From contig OY997594.1 of the NCBI GenBank assembly GCA_963921825.1, positions 45,006,557 through 45,070,556 on the forward strand: a DNA stretch of 64,000 bases. Reading direction: 5' to 3'. How positions within the stretch are numbered: the first letter of the stretch is position 1; each line of letters starts with the position of its first letter. The notes beneath the pieces are model-generated. The model saw nothing but the letters and a program-made list of their open reading frames with translations, did no database searches and was not told where the DNA came from. Position numbers and translations under genes: made by a program. The DNA is from Erodium maritimum (lineage: Eukaryota; Streptophyta; Magnoliopsida; Geraniales; Geraniaceae). Below are positions 12,061 through 21,974 of the stretch, piece after piece.

Positions 12061-13539
12061 GGTGGCCCAGCCCGAGTAACCGAGCCAGGCCCAGCGCACG
12101 CGCGCGGCCTGGCACCTTGCCCAATCCCATACCCACGCCAGCGTCTCCCCCAAAACCCTAGCCCCCACTCGCTACCCTCATTTCGGCCGCACGCAAACCG
12201 AAGAAAGTCAGATCCGCTCTCGTTCTTCTTCCTCCTTCCTCGAGTCTCCTTTCCACCTTCTTCTCGTACCAGAAACGGCCGCCACCGCTCCCCTCACCCC
12301 CGTTTCCGATCCAGGTCGCGCCGTCGAGACCGAGAAAAGAACCGTCGCCGCCACCGTTGCTCCGTTCGCCTTCCCGAGCGAGCCGCACCGCCTGCAACTG
12401 AGCCCAACATCGGTGAACTCCGACACCGTCTCCACCATCCTCCTTCTGTGATTCGCGCGGGTTCCGTCAGCCGAGCTCGTCGCGCGAGGTCCCTCCGCAC
12501 TGGGGAGCGTAGCCACGATTCACCGCCCCGAGCTCGATTCGAGCTTGGTGGTGCGTGGATTGGTGCTGGGCACCTGGAGCCGGAGGTTTTTCACGGGTTT
12601 ATAGCCCTATCGACCATTCTCCGAGTTGGTCTGCCGTCATCCGCCGCCGTGGCGCGGCCGGAACCCTCGCTAGAGCAACCTCGAGCCGGCCAGACTTTGA
12701 GGCTGTCTGAATATCAGACTTTGGGCCGAAGACGGGCCCTTTGACAGACGGGCCTTGGGCCAGAATGTTCGTGTTAAGGATGGCCTTGGGCCAGAGAGGC
12801 CATCGGTCCGGGTTGACTGGACAGGACTCGGGTTGTGAACTGGGTCTGAACCAGGTCTGGACCGGGTTCGGGCTCGAATCTGGGTCAACCCGGTTTCAAA
12901 TAAAAAAATATTTTTTAAAATCAGATTATTTAACTGATTTAATTAATTTAAGGTGAAAAATTAAAGGTTTTATTTAAACATCACAGGACCTTTGGACAAT
13001 TATCAGTATTGATTGGACGTTTTATTTGTCAAACCTAGACTGGACTTCGCCCGAGAGCTTAGACTTCACCCGAGAAGACGAAGACCACTCCGGAACCCGT
13101 GTGAAGAACGGAGGCGATGCTAATCGACTCTACAGCAGAGTATTATTAGAGGAAGACCACAAGGTAGGGAAAGTCTTAACTTCTCGTTTAAATAATCAAG
13201 AATTGTGTTAGCTTCACATGCTTTGTTTGCTAGCCATTAGAATAATCAAGAATCTAATGAAACTAGATTGAATACATGCTTGAGTGCTTGAATGATCGAA
13301 TGCATGCTTGAATGATTGAATGGATGGATGGATTATCGAATATGACTGATTGTGCCAGACGGTACGATCAGGTGATCGATGGACCGATGGATCGTGATTG
13401 GTAAGTATGATGCTAAGCGTGATTGTGGGATTGAATCCCGTGTGGTGTGTATTGATGAATCTGCAAATTTCTGAGTTTGATTGGTAGGCCCTGCGGGGTA
13501 TTGTTTGGTAGATCCTGCGGGATAATGATTGGTAGGCCC
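12061..13539 (+). repeat. P 5' LTR, first part (CpG-rich, promoter-like)
   Basis: 12061-12420 matches 24740-25086 closely. The segment 12090-12700 is GC- and CpG-rich and holds AAACCCTAG at 12153-12161, a telo-box-like promoter motif of plant genes. Several overlapping ORFs here are by-products of the base composition. The end (about 13480-13539) holds degenerate copies of the CCTGCGGG minisatellite that continues after the copia insertion. Confidence 0.75.
12153..12161 (+). promoter_or_regulatory. Telo-box-like motif in P LTR
   Basis: AAACCCTAG, preceded by a C-rich stretch and followed by pyrimidine-rich sequence. The same motif is kept in the 3' LTR at 24828-24836. In plant genes this motif occurs near transcription starts; its role in the LTR is inferred. 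Confidence 0.4.
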
Positions 13540-14299
13540 TGTTAGTCTTAGTGCCCGTAGTTAATCCTAAATGTCCAAATGTATATATCATCGTCAGCAA
13601 TAAAATTAAAGCGGCTTTATATTACTTATGTGTAGGAGTAATATATCGATGTGTGCTCTGATCTATGCCCACAATGCGAATAGAACCATAGATCGAGATA
13701 GATCACACTCGATAGGGTCCCTAGTCAACAAAGCTTCACTAGAAGCGACTAGTATGAAAGATGGCTCTTTATGGCTTACGTTCTGTTAGTCATTGGAATG
13801 GGATTCCGGAGTCTGATCATAGATATCATGTGGGACATGATATTGGACGACCCACCCTGAATATGTGCCATAGATTAAGTCATGAACATATTCAGTGTCG
13901 TAGCTTGTCATGTATCCTTAGACCAAGGAGTCTTTGTGATCGCTATGTGGTCAACAACTGAGTTTGACCTGAGCCTAACGTTGTCCGTAACGGGGCTTCC
14001 ATAACGGCCATGATTGGCTTTGGGACGGGCTACATGAGTGACATGAAAGATGGCTAAGGGATTTATCCCTCATAATGAGGTATGAGAAAGATATCGGTTC
14101 TCGGCCGCTTGATCGAGAGTGACTGAAAGAATAGCATGGCCATGCACATGATACTGGGTATCATATATTCAGTCATCTCACATATCAAGGAAAAGTGATT
14201 GAGAATAATAAGGATGACGGCTCTATGCCTTATCTCAATCAGGATATCGGAGATAAAAAGGATAATGACAGGGACGACGGAAAGGTTAGAATCGGCATA
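13540..14299 (+). repeat. Copia 5' LTR, truncated
   Basis: Matches 16586-17340 with few differences. Homology stops after AGGTTAGAATCG, where integrase coding sequence begins directly. Confidence 0.88.
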
Positions 14300-16430
14300 A
14301 GTCTGAAGCTTTTGATAAATTCAAAGAGTTTAAGATTAAAGTAGAAAACCAGTTGGACAAAGGTATTAAGGCACTTCGATTGGATCGAGGTGGAAAATAC
14401 TTGACCACAGAGTTATTAGATCATCTAAAAGAGAATGGGATCCTTTTGGAATGGACTCCTCTTGGGACACTGTAGATGAAAGGTGTAGCCAAACGGAGAA
14501 ATCGGACATTGTTAGACAATGGTCCGTTCCATTATTAGTTGGACTGATCTCCCAATCTCTTTCTGGGATTATGCTCTAGAGACGACCGCATTCATAGTGA
14601 ATCGGGCTTCGACGAAGGGTGTGGAAGGGACACCATTTTAAAATGATATGGGATGATGCCCGCTTTGTCCTTCCTAAAGATTTGTGGTTGCGAGGATTAT
14701 GTGAAACATTTGGTTTCGACTAAGCTCGAACCAAGATCTGAGATATGCACCTTCGTGTGGTATCCCAAAGCAACAAGGGGATACTACTTCTACAATCCCA
14801 GTGAGAACATGGTGTTCGTCGCATAGGGTGGGGTCTTAATGGAAAAGAAGTTTTGTTTCCAAAGACGTCATTGGAAGGACTGTGCATCTCGAAGAAATTC
14901 AGGATGGTACAAATCTGTCTAAACCAATTGACAACCCAGTAGAAAGGAGGCAGAGATTGTCGTAGAGTGAGAACCAATTCCTGTTACAATTCCGGAAGGT
15001 CCAAGGCGATTTGAAAGGGTCAATCTTCCACCTCCAAGATATGGTATCCGGAGGTGACAATGAAGTCATGGTGGATCACGATGATCCAGCCACCTTTCAA
15101 GAGTTTGTGGATGGGCCCGACTCCGAGTTATGGCTGGGAGCCATGAGGGAGGAAATGCAATCCATGTCGGACAACCGAGTCTGGGAACCGGTTGATCCCA
15201 TCAATGGTTTTAGGACCATCGGATGCAAATGGATCTTCAACGTGAAGATGGACATGGATGACATCCCTCTGACCTACAAAGCTCAACTGGTGGCGAAAGG
15301 TTATAGGCAGATCCAATGGATTGACTATGAGGAAACCTTCTCCCTAGTGGCTATGGTCAAAATCGATCCAAATTCTTCTTGACATAACTGCGTATCATAA
15401 TTACGAGATATGGCAAGTGGATGTCAAAACCGCTTTCCTAAATGGAAATTTGACTGAATACGTTTGTATGTCTCGGCCCAAAGGTTTTGATGATCCGAAG
15501 AATAAGGGAAAGATTTATAAGTTGTTGAAATCCATTTATGGATTGGAACGAACTTCTCGGAATTGGATCCTTCGTTTTGATGAAGCTGTAATTGGATTTG
15601 GCTTAATCAAGAACGAGGATGAATCTTGCGTTTATAAGAAAGCTAGTGGGAGCAAGATTACCTTTCTGGTTCTCATTGAAAACGACATCCCAACCTTGCA
15701 CGAGACTAAAGCTTGGTTGAGGAAGTGTTTTTCAACAAAGGACTTAGGCGATGCTTCTTATATCTTAAGGATTAAGATATGTAGAGATCGCACCAAGAGG
15801 GTCTTGGATTTAAGTCAGGGAACCTATGTGAACAAGGCATTGAGTAGGTTCTTAATGCTCGATTCAAAGAAAGGACTCTTACCCACTAGTCATGGCATTC
15901 ATCTCAGCAAGACTCAGTGTCCTAAGACACCTGATGAGCTGAAAAGGATGATAAGAATCCCATGTACCTAGGGGCAGGATCGATCATAAATGCCATGACA
16001 TGTACGAGACCGGACGTTTCGTAAGCCTTATGTTGTACCAGTAGACATCAGTCTAACCCGAGGGAAAGATGATGCTGAACTAGTCGTCGAAGGATGAGTA
16101 GACGCTAGTCTTCCAAGACAAATCCAGATGACTTTAGAAGTCAATCAGGATATGTGTTTACGCTGAAGGGCAGAGCTTTAGCTGGGAGAGCGTAAAGCAA
16201 GATACCACTGCCGAATCTACGACAGAGGCCAAGTACATGGATGCTGCAGAGGCAGCTAAGGAGGCTATGTGGATTTGGAAATTCACGGCAGGATTGGGTG
16301 TAATCAAAAACCCATCCAGCCCGGTGAATCCATTTTGCGACAACACAAGGGCCATTGCACAAGCTAAAAGCCCAGATCGCATAACAAATCCAAACATGTA
16401 TTGCGGCGTATCCACCTCATCAAAGAAATA
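14300..16430 (+). pseudogene. Copia pol pseudogene (integrase, RT, RNase H)
   Basis: Integrase starts mid-domain (HKSEAFDKFKEFK, ALRLDRGGKYLTTELLDHLK) and soon meets stops. RT begins near 15060: ELWLGAMREEMQSM, then CKWIFNVKMDMD, then WQVDVKTAFLNGNL on a shifted frame at 15410. The expected YVDD catalytic box after FLVL is absent; the text reads FLVLIENDIPTL near 15660, an in-frame loss of about seven residues. RNase H remains at 16205-16432 (TTEAKYMDAAEAAKEAMWIW) and is stopped. The element could not make an active polymerase. Confidence 0.87.
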
Positions 16431-16573
16431 CTGAACTGAGGTGAAGTGAAGATAACCTATATTGCAACAGATGATAACATAGCCAACCCTTTGACTAAGG
16501 CAGTGTCGGTGCCTGAACATGTTAGACATGTAAAGTCAATGGGGACATATTGGAGTTTAGCTTGGAACTAGGG

Positions 16574-16585
16574 CAAGTGGGAGAT
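16574..16585 (+). other. Copia polypurine tract
   Basis: GCAAGTGGGAGA-type purine tract directly before the 3' LTR TGTTAG, in the position and form usual for copia elements. Confidence 0.75.
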
Positions 16586-18273
16586 TGTTAGTCTTAGTGC
16601 CCGTAGTTCAATCCTAAATGTCCAAATGCATATATCATCGTTAGCAATAAAATTAAAGCGGCTTTATATTACTTATGTGTTGGAGTAATATATCGATGTG
16701 TGCTCTGATCTATGCCCACCATGCGAATAGAACCATAGATCGAGATAGATCACACTCGATGGGTCCCTAGTCAACAAAGCTTCACTAGAAGCGACTAGTA
16801 TGAAAGATGGCTCTTTATGGCTTACGTTCTGTTAGTCATTGGAATGAGATTCCGGAGTCTGATCATAGATATCATGTGGGACATGATATTGGACGACCCG
16901 CCCTAAATATGTGCCATAGATTAAGTCATGAACATATTCAGTGTTGTAGCTTGTCATGTATCCTTAGACCAAGGAGTCTTTGTGATCGCTATGTAGTCAA
17001 CAACTGAGTTTGACCTGAGCCTAACGTTGTCCGTAACAGGGCTTCCATAACGGCCAGGATTGGCTTAGGGACGGGCTACATGAGTGACACGAAAGGCGGC
17101 TAAGGGATTTATCCCTCATACTGAGGTATGGGAAAGATATCGGTTCTCGGCCGCTTGATCGAGAGTGACTGAAAGAATAGCATGGCCATGCACATGATAC
17201 TGGGTATCATATCTTCAGTCATCTCACATATCAAGGAACGGTGATTGAGAATAATAAGGATGACGGCTCTATGCCTTATCTCAATCAGGATATCGGAGAT
17301 AAAAGGATAATGACAGGGACGACGGAAAGGTTAGAATCGACAGGGTCGATTCGTTATGTAGTGTCAGGCAATACTAAAGTCTCGTTAGTTGCCACTTAAA
17401 TAGGATCAAGTAAAATGGGATTTTACGTTGATCTATTGACATGCATAAACCTAAGGGTCACACCGGAGGATGAAACTCATTGACACATTTATGGAGAATG
17501 GCCAAAAGGGAGTTGTCTCGGGACATGACCAAAACTGGGTTTTGGGTCATGTGCCCGTAAGTGAATAGGACTTTACGGATCGAGACAAGGCTTGGAGTCT
17601 TGGGATTGATCGCGTCGGATAATGTTGGACATTTCCGGTATGGAAGGCATGGAGGCGATGAGCGAATCACGGGACCTCGTTGGAAATGGTCACGGGCCAT
17701 GTTCCAAGAGGCCCATGAAAGGCCCATGCAACCAAGGCCCATGGAACTAATTAATCAAGTCTTGATTAATTAGTACTAAGTAAGCAAGACAAGGATTAAG
17801 GTGTTGGTGATTCACCACCTAACCCAATCTTGTCTTGCCATACTTTGTCCTATTTACACCTTACTTGACACCATACTTGTCCCATGCCTTTAGTTGGACA
17901 AGTATGGGTTTTGTTATGTTTAAGTCATCTTTTTTCAACATAACAAACACAAGACAAGAATAGGAAACACTTTTTCTCTCCCTCTTCCATGGCCATTTTG
18001 GGTTTGGCTAGTTTCCACCTCCATGTTTGTGTTCTTGAGTCCTCAAAGAGAAGAACTACGTGGCTTTGATTCCCATGTGGATACATAGGCGTCTTGGAGA
18101 CTCAAGCCAATCATTCGTTAACCGGTGTTCTTGTTTTGGTAAGAACTAGTGCTGAATTTTTCTCTTGTTAATCCATTCTTTGTTAGTTGTTTCATGGTTT
18201 TAATTGTCTCTTGGTTTTCATTGATTTTCCGCTGCGAGTTGGTTCATCTCCAACCCTACCTCGAGACCCAACA
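16586..18273 (+). repeat. Copia 3' LTR (complete)
   Basis: 1688 bp, TGTTAG...AACA. The last part (17745-18273) is the U3/R/U5 tail that also occurs, diverged and in opposite orientation, at 55233-55775. That second locus confirms it as an independent dispersed LTR family. Confidence 0.88.
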
Positions 18274-18297
18274 ATTGTTTGGCAGATCCTGCGGGAT

Positions 18298-18520
18298 AAT
18301 GGTTATGGACCCTGCGGGGCATTGGTTACTGAGCCTGCGGGCAATAGTTATGGACCCTGCGGGGCATTGGTTACTGAGCCTGCGGGCAATGGTTATGGAC
18401 CCTGCGGGGCATTGGTTATTGAGCCTGCGGGCAATGGTTACGGACCCTGCGGGGCATTGATTATTGGACCCTGCGGAGCGTTGGATATTGGACCTTGCGG
18501 GGCAATTGGACGGTTTACCC
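18298..18520 (+). repeat. 45-bp minisatellite in P LTR
   Basis: Alternating 23- and 22-bp half units, each centred on CCTGCGGG, give a 45-bp period repeated about four times and then decaying. A 45-bp period keeps a reading frame open, which explains the ORF with 15-residue repeats here; it is not evidence of a gene. Confidence 0.85.
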
Positions 18521-18972
18521 TGCGAGGATTGATTACTTGTTATTTCACCCGAGTGTATGCGTCCTGCGGGAGCATTACCTTGGTTCCCTATGAAATATGG
18601 TCCTTTGGATACGTTTCCGAGAATCCCGACGATAAGCGCCCTCAGGGGTTGTTATCGGTAGCCCGACGTTATGCGTCTCCTCTGGACCGAGGGAAAATCC
18701 GACATGACACATCGAGTATTGTGGATCGGAGGGTTGGCGACTTCATGTCCCACGGCATTTATTGAACGCTCTATACTTTCTTTATTATTTAAGAAATGCA
18801 TTGATCCCTTTATTTCCCTAAGATTGTCGTTGACTCCTTGTAATTGTTGAACACTCGTTTTACTCCCACATTTCAATGTATTCGCAGTCCTTCGTATTTG
18901 AGATTTGAACTAAAACTGAGAAATCCTAATTGTTAAACTAAAAGCATGCCTAGTTATGCATTTTCCCTACTA

Positions 18973-18982
18973 AGCGTAAGCT
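18973..18982 (+). other. GNRA-like hairpin in P LTR
   Basis: AGC-GTAA-GCT: a 3-bp stem with a GTAA (GNRA) loop, followed by CACCCC and, 29 bases on, ACAGGT. Other chromovirus LTRs in the window carry the same hairpin with a GAAA loop. Confidence 0.55.
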
Positions 18983-19293
18983 CACCCCTATTCTGTTTAT
19001 GACTGTTTTACAGGTTTGCGTGATGATTAGTGGACTCAAAGCTCGGGAGCTTCTAGGGTCCGGGTGCTTAGAGATGTTGGTCGTATTTTGTGGTCGTGAA
19101 CTTTGTTAAAGGATTATCATGAATTTTTTTATGAACCTTTTGTGGAGATTTTATTATAATTCATTACTTGAGATATTTAATTGAATTAAAGTTAGATGAT
19201 TTTATTGGTTTTATGTCATTTTATTATTATAACTATTTCCTCCTTAAGTCACGTCTCGAGTCCGGTCAAAACCGGATTTGGGGCGTGACAATT

Positions 19294-19306
19294 TGGTATC
19301 AGAGCC
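19294..19306 (+). other. P primer-binding site
   Basis: TGGTATCAGAGCC three bases after the 5' LTR end at 19290. It is the usual initiator-Met tRNA primer site of plant gypsy elements and fixes the LTR end. Confidence 0.9.
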
Positions 19307-20580
19307 TGGTTTCATTTGAAACAGGTTTTATTTTGAACTTGTTTTCAAGACCTCGGACGGCACGTCAATTAGGTGGGTAGAGTTAGGGAGTCTAAGTTTT
19401 GGTACTCAGTGACGTAGTCGGAATTACTCGATACGTAGAGTTGGAATGATGACAGTCCTCGTGACTCGAACGCCTTTGTAAAGGTTGGAACTTTGATAGT
19501 AGGTGATTTGTTTTACGCGTGTCGCAAGCTCTATTGCTATGCCTCAGTGATCTGGGATGCCTATGGTTGAGATCAAGGTTGGTCTAACGAGCGATGATCG
19601 AACCGTCGTGAATTGATTGTTGAGTAAACATTTTGTTTAATTGTGTTGCCACAGTGTTGGGCAGTTGCATGATTCCTCAGTTTGAAATGTTGAGTTGTTC
19701 AATTGATTGACTTGTTGAGGCGTTGACATCTTGACTTATTGAAGTGTTAAACTGTTAAAGTGTGAAATCGTTGGAATTTTGACTCGGTTAAGATGTTAAC
19801 TGTTATTTAAGGATTAAGGCTGGAACGATGATCCTATTTGATGACTAGTGATTAAAGGGTAGAAACCCGAGTGGTACTGTGGCACTTTACTGATAAGGTG
19901 TACTTTACAGAGCACGAGAACTCTTGAATTGTGTACTTGATGAGCATGAGAACTCTGTGTACTAACTTGTGAAATTGATCATAAATGGTCCCGCTTAAGT
20001 GGATGGTTAGTGGAAAATATGAATTGGTCATGCCGAAATTTCTGTAAAACTGAAATGTTTACACTATCACGGGTTGACTCAGGGGCGCCACTGTAGTCGA
20101 GTGTGATAGTTGGATGTCAAGTTGTTACAACGAGATTCGGGGACGCTTGAATCGGGTTGTAACGACGCGAGATCGACATGAAGGTTGGATAAAAGTTAAA
20201 GTTTTGAGAACCTGTGGAAGGGAAGGAAATAATAAGTTTGAGGAAATTGATCGCGTTACCATACTAGACCCCACGTTTTGGGAAAATACCCGGTTGAGAG
20301 GTATGCTTGTTGCCGGGTACTGGAGTGACTTACTTGGATTGCATCCTCTTGTGGGAGTTGATTGATTGATTTGATTGAATCCTCCTGTGGGAGTTGATTG
20401 ATTGAACCGCTGATTGTCGTGTGAGACGCACAAGGTACGAGATTCTTTGTCTATATAAATATTATATATGACTATACTACGTATGATTATACTACTTACT
20501 ATCGATCCAAGTGGGATCCAGATGAGACGCACGAGAACGTCATGATATGATGAATCGAACTGATTGGGTTAAACTGAGAT
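19307..20580 (+). other. P leader region
   Basis: About 1.3 kb between primer site and gag without a convincing ORF. The part 20068-20170 is clearly similar to 46561-46670 (minus) in element B, although the two elements differ elsewhere. This suggests a conserved untranslated function such as RNA packaging or start-site control. Confidence 0.55.
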
Positions 20581-21974
20581 ATGAACCTATATGTTCTAAA
20601 TGCAGCGAGTATACGAGAGGTCCCGTGTTTATATCTCGAGGGGTACCAGGAGCCTCCCAGCGGCGGGGCAGAGCCAAACACCACTGTTGGTCTGGCAGGG
20701 GCAGCGAGCGCCCAGAGTGTTGCTTCCACAGAACACCAGAGTTTTGAGAATAGACCGGTGGGGTCACCACCTAGAGCTCCTCCAGTCGCGGAGCCGACTC
20801 GGGCAACCCCTATTGATGAGGTGGTTCACGCAGTGCTAACAGCGCTTAGCGCTCAACAGGAGACTACAACACCCGCACAAGAGTCTGTGCCTACTGCTGA
20901 CGCAGTCACTACCGAGATGCCAGGCCAGATGGACAGTTACTCGGCCCGGGCACTCAGAGATTTTCGTAGGTTGGGTACACCTATCTTTTCCGGAGGTTCA
21001 GACCCCGAGGCAGTTGTAGTATGGTTGGAGAGGATTACCCGCAACCTTAATACTTTTAGAGTATTCTGATAGTCATTTGAGAATATTTTTCACGACCTCC
21101 CAGCTGAGGGAGAAGAGCGATATCAGTGGAAACATGTGCAGACCAGGGTTAGAGATGACTTTCATCTCTTCAATAGACTATTCCTGGAGCAGGACGTTCC
21201 TCGATCAGTTCGAGACGATAGGCACCAGCAGTTCCAGGAACTGTGACAGAGAGGCATGACCGTCTCTAAGTATTGCGGCGAATCCTTATCCTTGTCCCGC
21301 TTCGCACCCAGAATGGTGCAGACTGAGGAGAGTCGTTGCCGGCAATTCGAGAGAGGCCTCATTCCATCGATTGCAGATCGGGTTATTGCCCTTAGGACTG
21401 AGATGTACTCTACACTGGTAAATCAGGCGTTAGCTATAGAGAGACCGCCAGAGCGCGGAAGACCAGGCGAGGCTGAGTGGCTTTTTGAGGCCGTCAGAAG
21501 AGTTGCGATCATAGGAGGCGGAGGACATCAGGATTTTTTCAGCCACAGACCTAGTCCAGTGAGACACTACGGGTTGGAGCAGTAGCGTCTGTTGACCCTG
21601 TCGCGGTGGCAGAGTTCTGTCCTTCATGCAGATGGTTGGAACATCTGGGTCGAGACTGGCCGTTGAGTGATGAATCTACAAACCCTCCTACAGGTCGGCC
21701 TACGACAGCCGATAAGAGAACGTGCTGTCACAGCAGCAAATTCTTCCACCCCCATCGAGAGGACGACCTCACATGCAACGGGGTCGAGTGTACACAATTG
21801 ACGGGCCCCGAGCTGAGGTACTTGATACCGATCTTGAGATCGCTTAGAGTACCTATGTACTGTTTATCTTTGGATTTGTATCTGCTGACACTTGAGTATT
21901 ACACCTGGTTGTATCGTTTTGTGGTTACTTTATGTACGAGACGAGAGTGTGGCGACAAACCGTCTCGTTCCTAA
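20581..21974 (+). pseudogene. P gag pseudogene
   Basis: A proline/alanine-rich N-terminus is followed by RALRDFRRLGTPIFSGGSDP, typical of chromovirus gag just before the capsid-like Retrotrans_gag domain. The frame is stopped at 21068 and continues in other frames through DLPAEGEERYQWKH, then MTVSKYCGESLSLSRFAPRM and ADRVIALRTEMYSTLVNQAL. A damaged zinc knuckle follows near 21606 (CPSCRWLEHLGRDWP, last cysteine changed). No protease, RT or integrase follows. Confidence 0.8.

Larger units (their letters stand above)
13540..18273 (+). mobile_element. Ty1/copia element, internally deleted, inside the P LTR
   Basis: It starts TGTTAGTCTTAG and ends CCCAACA. The right LTR is complete (16586-18273). 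The left LTR keeps only its first 760 bp (13540-14299) and then jumps into integrase, so the rest of the LTR, primer site, gag and protease are gone. Pol remains as broken integrase, RT and RNase H. Flanks (GGCCC and ATTGT) do not match as a target duplication, but both flanks are minisatellite units of the host LTR, so recombination may have blurred the site. The two LTR copies are very similar over the shared part, so insertion was fairly recent. Confidence 0.88.
18274..19290 (+). repeat. P 5' LTR, second part
   Basis: Continuation of the P LTR after the copia insertion. It opens with the CCTGCGGG minisatellite, then runs through a GNRA-like hairpin (18973-18982) and a pyrimidine-rich CAGGT box (19011-19015), and ends CACGTCTCGAG...GGGGCGTGACA. 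The last 45 bp are nearly the same in the solo LTRs at 30871-33530 and 58442-61788. Confidence 0.8.

Noticed and set aside
12158..12516. Arginine/glycine-rich ORFs on the minus strand, and similar ones at 24833-25212
   Set aside because: They fall in the GC-rich LTR block of element P and occur in both LTR copies in several frames; composition explains them.
13761..13961. 66-codon ORF found twice (also 16807-17007)
   Set aside because: Both copies lie at the same position of the two copia LTRs; LTR sequence, not a gene.
18149..18765. ORFs with 15-residue repeats that look like a repeat protein
   Set aside because: The period is the 45-bp LTR minisatellite; several frames are open equally and no start context or domain is present.
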